64,000 nucleotides of DNA. It comes from Hyphomonas oceanitis SCH89 (GTDB taxonomy: Bacteria > Pseudomonadota > Alphaproteobacteria > Caulobacterales > Hyphomonadaceae). Below the pieces are notes generated by a model. That model was not told the origin of the DNA. It did no database searches and saw only the letters and a program-made list of their open reading frames with translations. The DNA is taken from assembly GCF_000685295.1 (NCBI RefSeq), contig NZ_ARYL01000002.1, positions 186,001 to 250,000 of the forward strand, written 5' to 3'. Positions 45,099 to 53,907 of this stretch are shown here, in pieces (the first letter of the stretch is position 1; each line of letters opens with the position of its first letter). The position numbers and the translations under genes were made by a program.

Positions 45099-46439
45099 AT
45101 GGACTTCAGTATTCCGCAGGATATCGCCGACTATCTGGTCGTTCTCGATCAGTTTATCGAAGACAAGATCAAGCCGCTGGAGCAGAAGGACGACAATATC
45201 CGTTTCTTCGACCATCGCCGCGAATGGGCCCGCACGGATTTCGAGAATCAAGGACTGCCCCGCAAGGAATGGGAAGCGCTACTCGGCGAGGCGAGACGCC
45301 TTGCTGATGAGGCGGGACACCTGCGCTACGGCCTACCCAAGGAATATGGTGGCCAGAACGGGTCGAACCTCGCAATGGCGATCATCCGTGAACATCTCGC
45401 CCGTAAGGGACTTGGCCTGCACAATGACCTGCAGAACGAGCACTCCATTGTCGGCAACATGCCGCAGATCCTGATGCTGCGCGACTTTGCCCGCGAAGAC
45501 CAGAAACACCTCGCGACGGCGGCGCTTGAGGGCAAGTTCCGCGCGACCTTCGGTCTGACCGAACCACACCACGGTTCCGATGCGACGCATATGGAAACCC
45601 GGGCCGTAGGCCATAAGAAAGACGGCAAGGATGGCTGGCTGATCAATGGCGAGAAAATGTGGATCACCGGCATGCACCATGCCAGCCACATGATGTGCTT
45701 TGCCCGCACCAGCGGCGAGGATGGCGATGCGCGCGGCATTACCTGCCTGCTCGTGCCGGCAGATGATCCGGGCATCGAGATCCTTGAGTACATGTGGACA
45801 TTCAACATGCCCACTGATCACCCCCGCCTGACCATCAAGGATGTGTGGGTGCCCGAGAGCGCGGTATTTGGCCCGCCGGAAGGTGGACTGGCGCTGGCCC
45901 AGCATTTCGTGCACGAGAACCGTATCCGTCAGGCCGCAAGCTCGGTCGGAGCAGCGATGTTCTGCATTGATGCATCCATCGACTATGCCAATACGCGCGC
46001 GCCGTTCGGCAAGAAACTGTCGACCAATCAGGCCATCCAGTTCCCGATTGTCGAACTGATGTCGGAAGCCGAGATGCTGCGTCTGCTGATCTTCAAGACG
46101 GCGTGGGAAATGGACCAGATGTCCAAGCCGGAGGTCGCGATCAAGCTGTCGGACAAGGTGTCGATGTGCAACTACCGGGCAAACCGGCTCTGCTGCAACG
46201 CGGCCGACCGCGCAATGCAGATCCATGGCGGCATGGGCTATTCGCGCCACACGCCGTTCGAGCACATCTATCGCCACCACCGCCGCTACCGCATCACCGA
46301 GGGCTCTGAAGAGATTCAGATGCGCAAGGTCGCCGGCCACATCTTCGGCTTCATGGGCGCGCAGAAGCATGGCCAGCCGAAGGGCGAAAAAGACGCCAAG
46401 GGCAAGAGCACCGAACCGACGGATTTTGCCGTCAGGTAA
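45099..46439 (+). CDS. acyl-CoA dehydrogenase family protein
   Basis: The product has 446 residues. This FAD-dependent enzyme does the first step of beta-oxidation or a related desaturation. Family blocks are FGLTEPHHGSDATHMETRA (substrate/FAD region), GWLINGEKMWITGMHHA, RIRQAASSVGAAMF, YANTRAPFGKKLSTNQAIQF, IHGGMGYSRHTPFEHIYR and the C-terminal EGSEEIQMRK. The N-terminal part (DYLVVLDQFIEDKIKPLEQ) is longer than in short-chain dehydrogenases and resembles ACAD10/11-type enzymes. A purine-rich GGGAGAGAGA precedes the ATG. Not linked to thiolase. Confidence 0.94.
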   Translation: MDFSIPQDIADYLVVLDQFIEDKIKPLEQKDDNIRFFDHRREWARTDFENQGLPRKEWEALLGEARRLADEAGHLRYGLPKEYGGQNGSNLAMAIIREHLARKGLGLHNDLQNEHSIVGNMPQILMLRDFAREDQKHLATAALEGKFRATFGLTEPHHGSDATHMETRAVGHKKDGKDGWLINGEKMWITGMHHASHMMCFARTSGEDGDARGITCLLVPADDPGIEILEYMWTFNMPTDHPRLTIKDVWVPESAVFGPPEGGLALAQHFVHENRIRQAASSVGAAMFCIDASIDYANTRAPFGKKLSTNQAIQFPIVELMSEAEMLRLLIFKTAWEMDQMSKPEVAIKLSDKVSMCNYRANRLCCNAADRAMQIHGGMGYSRHTPFEHIYRHHRRYRITEGSEEIQMRKVAGHIFGFMGAQKHGQPKGEKDAKGKSTEPTDFAVR

Positions 46440-46492
46440 CACCGTAGTATGATCCCGCGCAGCCCTCTGGCTTGTGCGGGATCCTACAAACC

Positions 46493-46954
46493 ATGTTCAA
46501 ACGGCTTAAGCAGACTGCGCTTGTACTGGCGGTGTTTTTCGGTGCGATGATAATTGCCGGGGTTCTGGTCGACGCGGTTCTCCCAAGGCACTGGCAACCC
46601 GTGCAGGCAATTGTCCAGACGGTAAACATCGCGTCTGTCCGGAAGGGTACGCCCGGATGGGCCATTCAGGCGGATGCGCGTTATGAATTTGATGGCCGTG
46701 TTTAACAAACGCGGCGCGATGTGTTTGTCAATGCTGACAGGGACGTTGCCCTGGATGCGCTGGATGATTGGCCGGCCGGTCGTGAATTCACGCTCTACAT
46801 CAATATGGACGCGCCGGGGTCTGTGTCGCTTTACCCGGACGGTGGGCGGGGTGGTATGGTGGCAGCTGCCGTCGTACTGGCACCTGCCCTGGTCATCGTG
46901 ATTGGCTTCATTGTCTTCCTCATCCGTCGCAGGCGCAAAGCGGTCAGTACCTGA
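46493..46954 (+). pseudogene. DUF3592-like membrane protein gene with in-frame TAA (copy A)
   Basis: Two halves lie in one frame, separated by TAA at 46703-46705. The first (ATG 46493, MFKRLKQTALVLAVFFGAMI) has one helix and YEFDGRV; the second continues QTRRDVFVNADRDVALDALD, then FTLYINMDAPGSVSLYPDGG, and ends with a second helix (ALVIVIGFIVFLIRRRRK). Together they show the helix-domain-helix shape of DUF3592-type proteins (about 150 residues). The stop falls where a tyrosine is plausible (TAC or TAT to TAA). A decayed relative with its own TAA lies at 49029-49178. Confidence 0.8.
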
Positions 46955-47055
46955 GGGGGCGCCTTCCTTCCCGGAACGCTCTCTGGTTAATCCGGCGGTA
47001 ACCCTAAAAAGGTAAATGGTTCAGTTGATTTTATTAATTGACTGGAGGCACGGCC

Positions 47056-47320
47056 ATGCCCCTGCTGGAACGGGTAATCCGGGCGCGCATCACCATATTG
47101 CGGTCAATGCGCTGGACCTGATCGAGAGCTTTCCACACCGTCCAGACCGAGGAAGAGAGCGCCATTCATCGCGCCGTGGAATGGAGCATCGCCAAGTCGC
47201 AGGACGAGATTGCCTTCCGGATCGAGAGACTCGGCTGTCCCGATTTGCCAGCTGGCGTAGGCTTTGAGTCTGACATGGTACGTGCCAGGGCCGAGCGTTC
47301 GCATCTGCGGGGCTTCTAGA
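47056..47320 (+). pseudogene. truncated copy of the phospholipase-like gene at 49278 (copy A)
   Basis: From the ATG at 47056 the DNA follows the start of the intact gene at 49278 (GCTGGAACGGGTAATCCGGG against GCTGGAACGAGTTATCCGGG). It shows a small gap after CCGGGCGC, and a jump of about 265 bases at GAGAGCTTTCCACAC that removes the core of the domain. It resumes with the counterpart of TGGAATGGAGCATCGCCAAG and ends near 47320, just before the fic stop. Its 70-base leader (ending GGCGGTAACCCTAAAAAGG) also matches the leader of the intact gene. Confidence 0.85.
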
Positions 47321-47341
47321 TTTTCTCGAGGACCGAAGTGC

Positions 47342-48550
47342 TCAGGTTTCGGGATAGAGGCGCGGAAAGAGTAATTCGAGCGCATCGGTGGGGAAGCGGA
47401 GAGACACTGGCCCCTTCGGGGTGTCCGAAGCAAGCAAACCGGCGTTAACGACATCGCCAAGGACGCGCCGTGCCGTGCGCTCTGGCAGGCCGGTGATGCG
47501 AGGCGCAGTGCCTCTCTCAAATTCACCGCGGATGAGTGCCTCCTCGAGTAGGAAGGCCGCTTCCGGTTTCAGTGTCTCGGAGCGCTCGACCAGGCGCCTC
47601 AGGCGTCCTGAGAGGTTGTCGAGATCAAATAGCTCTGCCATGAACTTGATCTGGTCGAGACAAACCTTGAGGAACCATGCCGTGTACTCCGTTAGTGCCC
47701 TGAGAGACAGATTGCCTCTTCCGTCGAGATCTCCTTGTCTTGGGTTGTCGGCATAATCCATCATTCGCTTGTAGTCGGTGCGGCTTTCGAGGCCGCGCGC
47801 CAGTCCGCGGGAAATCGACCAGAGTCCATGGGCTCCTATTTCTGCTTTCGCGGCCATGGCGTGACTCATGAGACGACTGACCCGGCCGTTCCCGTCAGGG
47901 AAGGGGTGGATATAGTTGAAGCGATGGTGAGCGGTTGCCATGGAAAGAATGCGTGCGGCCTGACCCATTCGTCCGAAAGCAAAGCGGTTTTCGAAATAGG
48001 CCATGAAGTCCGCTACGCGTTCGCTCGAAGGTGGTATGTGGCGTCCAACCGAAACATCATGTGCCTTTTGGCACCGCCATTCACCCGGTGTAATCATGAA
48101 TTCGACACTGTCGCTCTTGATACGCAGCATCTCTTTCGGCGCATCATTATAGAACTCACGGTGCAGCTTTTGAATGAAGGTTCTGGACGCCGGTTCAGGC
48201 AGCTCTCCGATCGACGCCAATCGGTCAACTTCCACTTGGACGCGCACATGAGCGGCCGCTTCGATCTGAAGGTTTCTCCGTCCTTCGTTTTCGTCGAAAT
48301 CGCCGGCCAGCGCGCGTTCGATATCACGTGGCCGTGTGTCGTGTCCCTCGATGAGGTTGCTATAATAGGTGTTCATCAGACGGACGAGTGAAGCTAGATT
48401 GGCTGCCGTTTGAGGGTGAAGCTTCGTTCCCAATATAGCTGATTTGGCCGCAATTTCGGCGACGATATCCGCAATGGCCTCTGGGGCTTCCTCAAGCCTG
48501 GCGGGTTCGATGCGGCTTGGTGTTTCAAGGAGGTGGTTGGCCGAAGTCAA
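47342..48550 (-). CDS. Fic family protein (class II, with C-terminal winged-helix domain)
   Basis: The product has 402 residues. The Fic active site is [12 protein letters not shown] at residues 215-226, with the catalytic H215 and the complete HPFx(D/E)GNGRxxR form expected for AMP transfer. An N-terminal inhibitory helix is seen as [11 protein letters not shown] (S64-E68-G69), the [S/T]xxxE[G/N] motif of class II Fic proteins, so activity is self-inhibited. The last 60 residues ([18 protein letters not shown]) look like a winged HTH, suggesting DNA binding. The frame opens at a TTG (48550); no in-frame ATG exists before residue 59. It sits between two copies of a duplicated module. No separate antitoxin is visible. 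Confidence 0.87.
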   Translation of the reverse strand: MTSANHLLETPSRIEPARLEEAPEAIADIVAEIAAKSAILGTKLHPQTAANLASLVRLMNTYYSNLIEGHDTRPRDIERALAGDFDENEGRRNLQIEAAAHVRVQVEVDRLASIGELPEPASRTFIQKLHREFYNDAPKEMLRIKSDSVEFMITPGEWRCQKAHDVSVGRHIPPSSERVADFMAYFENRFAFGRMGQAARILSMATAHHRFNYIHPFPDGNGRVSRLMSHAMAAKAEIGAHGLWSISRGLARGLESRTDYKRMMDYADNPRQGDLDGRGNLSLRALTEYTAWFLKVCLDQIKFMAELFDLDNLSGRLRRLVERSETLKPEAAFLLEEALIRGEFERGTAPRITGLPERTARRVLGDVVNAGLLASDTPKGPVSLRFPTDALELLFPRLYPET

Positions 48551-48601
48551 AGTGGAGAAAACCTATAAAAAATAGCCAGCTGTGCGGGCCGTACGGGGAT
48601 G

Positions 48602-48735
48602 TTGGCCGATGCCGTTGCCGATCTTAGCTTGAATTGGCGCGGCTGCGCAATGGCCGATAGTGTAATCTTTTAGAGCTTTATTTTTACTGTAAATATAAAA
48701 CTAAAATTATAAATTTGGCCGATGTTTTGGCCGAT
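48602..48735. promoter_or_regulatory. repeated TTGGCCGAT element upstream of fic (possible operator)
   Basis: The nonamer TTGGCCGAT occurs at 48602-48610, 48715-48723 and 48727-48735; variants are TTGCCGAT at 48615-48622 and ATGGCCGAT at 48650-48658, and TTGGCCGAA at 48537-48545 is inside the start of fic. Two pairs are spaced 12 bases end to end (48610/48622 and 48723/48735), about one helical turn, with AT-rich DNA between. This would suit a regulator such as the Fic winged-helix domain, but no binding is shown. Confidence 0.5.
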
Positions 48736-49028
48736 CGTTCGCGGTCGTCCGCTCCGATCTCTTCTTTCACCAGTGCTCAATCCGATCTGGTCAGGGGCAC
48801 AGGAGTGAGGTCCGGAGGTCCTAATGTGGCAGGACGGATTTACTGTTGAAGCAATCTATTTTCAGTCGCGTCTGCAGTCTGGGTCAGAGGAAAAAATAAT
48901 CGAGAAAAACAGCAAGTCAAATTGACGTCGCTGTGCAAGAAAGCCGGAATTGGAAGCAATATCCATGAAAAAAGTCTTGACTCGCCTATTTTCATTGCGC
49001 CGACCATGCGATGGACAATTGGTCTACA

Positions 49029-49178
49029 AGCTGGACATTCGCACTTTAAGTTAACACGGACGCACCCGCCCCTGCGTCGCTTGTCGTGTCGTCTGCTGGC
49101 CTCACGCCAGCGCTCGGAAGCGTGGTCGGCTTTATCCTGTTTCTCATACGGAGTCGGCGCGCGGGCGAGCGCACCTGA
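49029..49178 (+). pseudogene. remnant of a DUF3592-like gene (copy B)
   Basis: In one frame the DNA reads STSWTFAL, TAA at 49047-49049, then VNTDAPAPASLVVSSAGLTP followed by ALGSVVGFILFLIRSRRAGER and a TGA at 49176. This aligns with the C-terminal part of the gene at 46493 (FTLYINMDAPGSVSLY and VIVIGFIVFLIRRRRK). The TAA replaces the tyrosine of FTLY. The front of the gene is gone. It precedes the intact phospholipase-like gene exactly as the 46493 gene precedes the truncated one. Confidence 0.75.
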
Positions 49179-49277
49179 TTCAGGGGTTTCTTCAGAGGAT
49201 CGCTTTCCGGTTAATTCGGCGGTAACCCTAAAAGGTAAATCGTTCGGCAGATTTCATTAACTGCTGGAGGACGCGAC

Positions 49278-50921
49278 ATGTCCCTGCTGGAACGAGTTAT
49301 CCGGGCGCACCGCTGTACGTCGACACATCACCATATTGCGTTCAATGCGCTGGACTTGATGGAGGGCGATGAGGCCGAGCGCTGGAAATCGCTGTTCCTT
49401 GTGCATCACGAGCACTTGCTGAAGGGCGCCAAGGCGCCGGACACGACCTTCAAGGATTTCCGCAATCACGTCCTGCACATTTCCGAGGGGGAATGGGGCG
49501 GTGCGCGGGACAAGGCGACCGAATGGTATGCCAAGGCGGTTGACCTGCTGGCGCGCAAGAAGTGGAGCGAGGCCGCTTATGCGCTGGGCGTGCTGAGCCA
49601 TTATTATGCGGACCCGCTGCAGCCCTTCCACACGGGCCAGACCGAGGAAGAAGGCGCCATCCATCGCGCCGTGGAGTGGAGCATCGCCAAGTCTCAGGCC
49701 GAGATCGCGTTTCGGATCGATACGCTTGGGTACCCTGAGATAGAAGTGCCGGATGGCGTTGGCTTTGTGTCCGACATGGTGCGGGCCGGGGCCGAGCGCT
49801 CGCATCCGCACTACCACACGTTCATCGACCACTATGACCTCGATGTTGGCGTGAAGGATCCACCGGCTGGCCTCGACGAAACCATGCTGGAAATCGTGGC
49901 TGACCTTGTGGCCTATGCGACGGCAGGCATGGCCGTGCTCATGTCGCGGGCGATCGCAGAGGCGGCTGTGGCGCCGCCGAAGGTGAACCTCACCATTCAA
50001 GGCTATATCGAGACGCTGGATATTCCGCTGCGCATAATCTCCAAGAAGCTGGCGGATGCAGGCGACCGCCGCCAGGTCGAGCGCATGTATGCCGAGTTCC
50101 AGAAGACCGGGAAAGTGGTCAAGACCTTGCCGGACGATGACAAGGCCATCCGCAAGCTGCATGCGAAACAGGTGTTGCGCGTACCACTGAAACAGCTCGA
50201 CGCACAGGAACTCGCGCCTCTGGGTAGCGCGGTGAAGAAGGCGCCTGTCGCAGCCCCGAAAGCCGAAGTTCCGGCGCCGAAACCTGTTGCCAAGCAAGAA
50301 CCAAAGCCGGCCCCCGCGCCTGCCGCGAAAGTGGAGCCCAAGTCCACGCCAAAACCGAGCCCTGCGCCCGTCGCGAAGGTGGAGCCGAAGCCGGCGCCCA
50401 AACCGGAAGCCCCCAAACCCCTGCTGGCACCAGAGCCTGTGCCGCAACCTGTCGCGGAGGCTGCACCTGAGCCTGCAAATGCTCCGGAGATCGGCGGACG
50501 GGGGCGCCTGACGCGGGAGTCCTCTGTCGTGGATGCCCCTTCTATTGGTCGGAAAACGGCCAAGCGTCTCGGCCGGGCTGGTATTACTACGGTCGCCGAC
50601 CTGATGGACTGCGATCCGGATGAAACCGCCGGTCTGCTCAATGTGCATCACATTGATGCTGAGACGCTGATCGACTGGCAGGACCAGACACGCCTGATGA
50701 TGGATGTGCCTGGATTGCGTGTGCATGACGCGCAAATCCTTGTGGGGGCAGGTATCCGCAGCGCGGGCGAGCTGGCAGCGGCCTCGGCGCGCGATGTGTT
50801 CCTCGCGTCCATGGACTTCCTGACATCGCCTCAGGGCGAGCGCGTCCTCTGGGAAGATGCCAATTTCGAGGAAGATGAAGTCGAAGGCTGGATCAGCATG
50901 GCGCAGGCCAGCGCCGCCTGA
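49278..50921 (+). CDS. zinc-phospholipase-C-like protein fused to a DUF4332 helix-hairpin-helix domain (intact copy B)
   Basis: The product has 547 residues. Residues 1-300 are all-helical and carry several conserved histidines (CTSTHHHIAFNALDL, FRNHVLHISEGEW, LGVLSHYYADPLQPFHTGQT), a pattern of Zn-dependent phospholipase C/S1-P1-type folds. An Ala/Pro/Lys linker follows at about 315-395 (APKPVAKQEPKPAPAPAAK). Residues 410-547 look like a DUF4332 helix-hairpin-helix region (SIGRKTAKRLGRAGITTVAD, DVPGLRVHDAQILVGAGIRS), which is usually nucleic-acid- or protein-binding. The ribosome-binding site is CTGGAGGA at 49263-49270. It has no signal peptide, so it is probably cytosolic, which is odd for a phospholipase. 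Confidence 0.82.
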   Translation: MSLLERVIRAHRCTSTHHHIAFNALDLMEGDEAERWKSLFLVHHEHLLKGAKAPDTTFKDFRNHVLHISEGEWGGARDKATEWYAKAVDLLARKKWSEAAYALGVLSHYYADPLQPFHTGQTEEEGAIHRAVEWSIAKSQAEIAFRIDTLGYPEIEVPDGVGFVSDMVRAGAERSHPHYHTFIDHYDLDVGVKDPPAGLDETMLEIVADLVAYATAGMAVLMSRAIAEAAVAPPKVNLTIQGYIETLDIPLRIISKKLADAGDRRQVERMYAEFQKTGKVVKTLPDDDKAIRKLHAKQVLRVPLKQLDAQELAPLGSAVKKAPVAAPKAEVPAPKPVAKQEPKPAPAPAAKVEPKSTPKPSPAPVAKVEPKPAPKPEAPKPLLAPEPVPQPVAEAAPEPANAPEIGGRGRLTRESSVVDAPSIGRKTAKRLGRAGITTVADLMDCDPDETAGLLNVHHIDAETLIDWQDQTRLMMDVPGLRVHDAQILVGAGIRSAGELAAASARDVFLASMDFLTSPQGERVLWEDANFEEDEVEGWISMAQASAA

Positions 50922-51902
50922 TCACAGGCCGCGCGGCCTGAGCCCGGCGGCGCGATAGATCGCGTCGATGGCCGCCATGTTGCCGATGGCATCCGCGCCG
51001 CCTGTGAGGGGAACGGCGCCGCCTTCCAGCACGTCCACGACATGGGCAAGTTGGTGGTCGTAAGTTGACTGTCCATCCACTGTGAAAGTCTCTGTGTTGC
51101 CTTTTATTGTGGCCGTGATGCTGTGGCCGCGATGCGGGTGGATCGGATTGATGATCTCGAGGCGGCCGTCTGATCCCTCGACCCTGATCCACGCATCAAA
51201 GGGCGTGTCGGGGGCCATGCTGGTATGGATTGATGCCGTTTCGCCGCCGGGGAAGGCGAATTCAGCGACCGTTCTCAGGTCGACCCCCGGATGATCGCAG
51301 TGGGCTGTTGCGGAGACCACGGTTGGTTCCGCGCCGATCAGGGCACGCACCGCGTGAAGCGGGTAGCAGCCGAGATCCATAAGCGCCCCGCCGCCGACGG
51401 CCAGCGTGTGGCGCAGCTCACCGGGACGGTACGGGATTGTGACGTCAAAGGCGGCCTCGATACGGCGGACAGTGCCGAGCTCTCCGCCGCACACAATATC
51501 CAGCACCCGCTGGAAGGCTGGGTGGAAGCGATAATGGAAGGCTTCGATGAGGGGCTTCCCGGTGCGGTTCGAGGCCTCGACCATGCGGACGGCTTCGCCC
51601 GCATTCATGGCGAAGGGCTTCTCGCAGAGAACGGCCTTGCCAGCCTCAAGCGAAGCGATGGTGAGGTCGGCATGTCGGTGCGGGGGCAGGGCATTATAGA
51701 TGAGGTCAATATCGTCGCGCGCGAGGAGGGCTTCATAGGAGTCAGCCACATGCGCGATGCCGTGTTCGTCTGCATAGGCTTGCGCGCGGTCTGCGTCCCT
51801 GGCCGCCACGGCGACCACTTCGCAATCGGTACGAGCGCTGGCCGGTTGGAGGACTGCTTTGGGTGCAATTTTCGCTGCGCCGAGAATGCCGATCCTGATC
51901 AT
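50922..51902 (-). CDS. Gfo/Idh/MocA family oxidoreductase
   Basis: The product has 326 residues. An N-terminal Rossmann fold (IRIGILGAAKIAPKAV) is followed by the EKP signature (AVLCEKPFAMNAGEAV) whose lysine is catalytic in the family. The second domain is the beta-sheet substrate domain (FHYRFHPAFQRVLDIV, GGALMDLGCYPLHAVRALIG with the histidine). The C-terminal part contains GGADAIGNMAAIDAIYRAAG. The overall match is to dimeric dihydrodiol dehydrogenase/glucose-fructose-type enzymes; the substrate is not determinable. Its stop codon directly abuts that of the convergent gene ending at 50921. Confidence 0.92.
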   Translation of the reverse strand: MIRIGILGAAKIAPKAVLQPASARTDCEVVAVAARDADRAQAYADEHGIAHVADSYEALLARDDIDLIYNALPPHRHADLTIASLEAGKAVLCEKPFAMNAGEAVRMVEASNRTGKPLIEAFHYRFHPAFQRVLDIVCGGELGTVRRIEAAFDVTIPYRPGELRHTLAVGGGALMDLGCYPLHAVRALIGAEPTVVSATAHCDHPGVDLRTVAEFAFPGGETASIHTSMAPDTPFDAWIRVEGSDGRLEIINPIHPHRGHSITATIKGNTETFTVDGQSTYDHQLAHVVDVLEGGAVPLTGGADAIGNMAAIDAIYRAAGLRPRGL

Positions 51903-52107
51903 GTGACGTGCCTTGTTTTCATGAGACCTTCATCGGCCCTGTGGACAGGGCGTAAACAAAAACGACCTGGCTGTTTACTCCGTCCTAACAGCGCTTAACG
52001 GACTCTGGCAAATGAGTTGGAAAGTGCGGGGTCGCGGTAAGGAAGCGGAAAGCATGTGGGAGGTTAATGGGGGTTCCGGAGCCATTAATCCTAGGAGTGC
52101 TACGCTA

Positions 52108-52530
52108 ATGCTGAATGTTCTCATTGCGCACATCGCTACAATCAATGGACTCTCGGAACCTACCGCAACTAAGGCGCTGGGGATTGTATTGAATTCAGCT
52201 GAGCGACAGGCTTCCCCCTTCGCACCGGCGATGTTCAAGGCCATCCCCGGCGCTCGTGCGCTCGCCGCCCGTACCGGGTCGGAGTTCGGCGCAGCCACGG
52301 GAATCATTGCTCGCATGATTGAGCAGACGCCCGGCGGCAAACGCGTTGTCGCGCAGACCATGATCGGTTCGCTTCACAAGATCGGTCTGGACCACAAGGC
52401 CATCGGCCACCTCCTGCCATCGATCTCGACCTTCATGGAAGAGCATTACGAGATGACCGGTTTCGGGCATCTGGGCGACCTGATCGGCCATGATCTGGAT
52501 GCGGAAATCAAGGCAGCGAAAGCGGCCTGA
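52108..52530 (+). CDS. helical hypothetical protein
   Basis: The product has 140 residues from the ATG at 52108 (AGGAG at 52093-52097); the earlier in-frame start at 52012 adds unlikely low-conservation sequence. It is all-helical: MLNVLIAHIATINGLSEPTA, VLNSAERQASPFAPAMFKA, IIARMIEQTPGGKRVVAQTM and HLLPSISTFMEEHYEMTGFG. The double LGDLIG and IGHLLP segments hint at a repeated helix hairpin. No signal or membrane helix. It is followed by a strong terminator and I assign no family. Confidence 0.75.
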   Translation: MLNVLIAHIATINGLSEPTATKALGIVLNSAERQASPFAPAMFKAIPGARALAARTGSEFGAATGIIARMIEQTPGGKRVVAQTMIGSLHKIGLDHKAIGHLLPSISTFMEEHYEMTGFGHLGDLIGHDLDAEIKAAKAA

Positions 52531-52561
52531 ATACTGCAGTTTTCACAGACTCTTCCAAACA

Positions 52562-52590
52562 AGGCCGCCCCCAACAGGGCGGCTTTTTTG
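52562..52590 (+). terminator. intrinsic terminator
   Basis: GCCGCCC-CCAACA-GGGCGGC followed by TTTTTT forms a textbook terminator 32 bases after the stop of the gene at 52108. Confidence 0.92.
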
Positions 52591-52783
52591 ATGCGGAATG
52601 ATCTGCTGCGCGACGACCAGCGTATAGGATACAGGCTGCGATGACCGATTGTTGGCCCCTCCTATGCTCGGTCGATCGCGCCTGAAGAGCCAGTCCGCTC
52701 ACCCTTTCCGGGCGGATCTGGCTCTTTTCATTGGGGCGATGTGTCGTTACAGCGTGACCAGCCCTGCTGAACGAGGAACAGAC

Positions 52784-53059
52784 ATGCGAACACTGAACGG
52801 ACTGCGCGCGGACGAGCGCTTTGCGCTGGACCTGATGGCTGCAATCCGCGCCGATGCCGAGACAGTGTGTTCGCCAGATGCCGTCGAACTCGTTTCGGTG
52901 ACCATTGATGTAACAGGTGCCGATGTCGTCGGGGAGCCCGCATTCAAGGCGCGCGTTGATCGCAAGACACGCACCGTGCTGTTCACAGGCGGCTCGGCTT
53001 CGTGCGGCGACACGGTCGTGATGACGGCAACGGCTGTTTACCGGATTGTTTCGGCCTAG
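52784..53059 (+). CDS. small protein with possible hotdog-like domain
   Basis: The product has 91 residues from the ATG at 52784 (GAACGAGGAACAGAC upstream). The first third is helical (RADERFALDLMAAIRADAET), the rest a beta-sheet with DAVELVSVTIDVTGADVVGE and KTRTVLFTGGSASCGDTVVM, then TATAVYRIV. The pattern of an alternating sheet after a helix, with the closing VMTATAVYRIV strand, resembles hotdog thioesterase fragments such as PaaI-type proteins, but it is much shorter than an enzyme. The assignment is tentative. The next gene on the minus strand is a crotonase, ending 3 bases away. Confidence 0.65.
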   Translation: MRTLNGLRADERFALDLMAAIRADAETVCSPDAVELVSVTIDVTGADVVGEPAFKARVDRKTRTVLFTGGSASCGDTVVMTATAVYRIVSA

Positions 53060-53061
53060 GC

Positions 53062-53907
53062 CTACATCGGCGTATCGCGCAGCTTCAGCAGGTCCGGATA
53101 GTCAGGATCGCGCTTCTCAGCCCGGGCGGCGAAGGCTTCCTGCATGTGCGAGGGGGGCAGCATGGCGGCGTTCCAGACACCGATATAATCCAGCGTATCG
53201 GCCGTGTTGTGGTCGCGGGCATAGTTGATCAGCGTCTTGCAGCCTGTGACCGTAAGCGGGTCTTTCGACGCGATTTCCCTGGCTGTTGCGAGCGCGTGGG
53301 CAACGCAGGCTTCGTGCGTCTCGAAGACATCATTGACCAGGCCGATATCCTTGGCCGTAGCGGAATCGATGCGGCGGCCCGTATAGGCCATTTCCTTGAC
53401 CCAGCCTTCGGGGATGTAGCGTTGCAGGCGCGGGAAGGTGCCGACATCTGCCGTCATGGCGATGTTGGTTTCCATGATGGTGAAGAAGGCATCCTTCGTG
53501 CACCAGCGAATGTCGCCGGCGGAGATCATGTCGATGGCGCCGCCGATGACGCCGCCATGGAGGGCGAAGAGAACGGGAACGCGTGCCTCTTCCAGCACGT
53601 TGAAGCTGGACTGGATCTGGCGAATATTGGAGCGGAAAGCCTCAGCCGCGACATAGCGATCAACCTTGCCGCCGCCTTCACCTGACCCGAATACGGCGAG
53701 GTCCATTCCAGCGGAGAAATGCTTGCCTGTCGACGAAATGACAATGCAGCGGGCGCGCACATTCATGTCGATATCGCGAATGATGGCAGGCAATTCGTTC
53801 CAGAACGCCTTGTTCATCGTGTTCATCGCCTCGGGGCGGCTCATCTGGATATGCGCGACCTTATCCTCGATCGTGACGGTGAAGGCTTCATAGGTTTTCT
53901 GCAGCAT
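53062..53907 (-). CDS. enoyl-CoA hydratase/isomerase family protein
   Basis: The product has 281 residues. The crotonase fold is clear from AHIQMSRPEAMNTMNKAFW, the oxyanion region SSTGKHFSAGMDLAVFG, FALHGGVIGGAIDMISAGDI and CTKDAFFTIMETNIAMTADV. The residue expected as the first catalytic glutamate lies in the ETNIAM segment, and the second acidic residue lies near ADVGTFPRLQRYI, so dienoyl-CoA isomerase or hydratase are both possible; the ECH1-like pattern fits an isomerase. It is the last housekeeping-type gene before the conjugation operon. Confidence 0.88.
   Translation of the reverse strand: MLQKTYEAFTVTIEDKVAHIQMSRPEAMNTMNKAFWNELPAIIRDIDMNVRARCIVISSTGKHFSAGMDLAVFGSGEGGGKVDRYVAAEAFRSNIRQIQSSFNVLEEARVPVLFALHGGVIGGAIDMISAGDIRWCTKDAFFTIMETNIAMTADVGTFPRLQRYIPEGWVKEMAYTGRRIDSATAKDIGLVNDVFETHEACVAHALATAREIASKDPLTVTGCKTLINYARDHNTADTLDYIGVWNAAMLPPSHMQEAFAARAEKRDPDYPDLLKLRDTPM

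Larger units (their letters stand above)
48551..49277. other. non-coding accessory stretch with a decayed DUF3592 copy
   Basis: This 727-base stretch has no intact gene. From left to right: an AT-rich region with the TTGGCCGAT elements (48602-48735); a low-complexity middle (48740-48960); a 29-codon ORF from the ATG at 48965 (MKKVLTRLFSLRRPC) with no known homologue; the remnant of a DUF3592 gene (49029-49178); and the leader of the gene at 49278. Its composition is unlike the neighbouring housekeeping genes. Confidence 0.7.
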
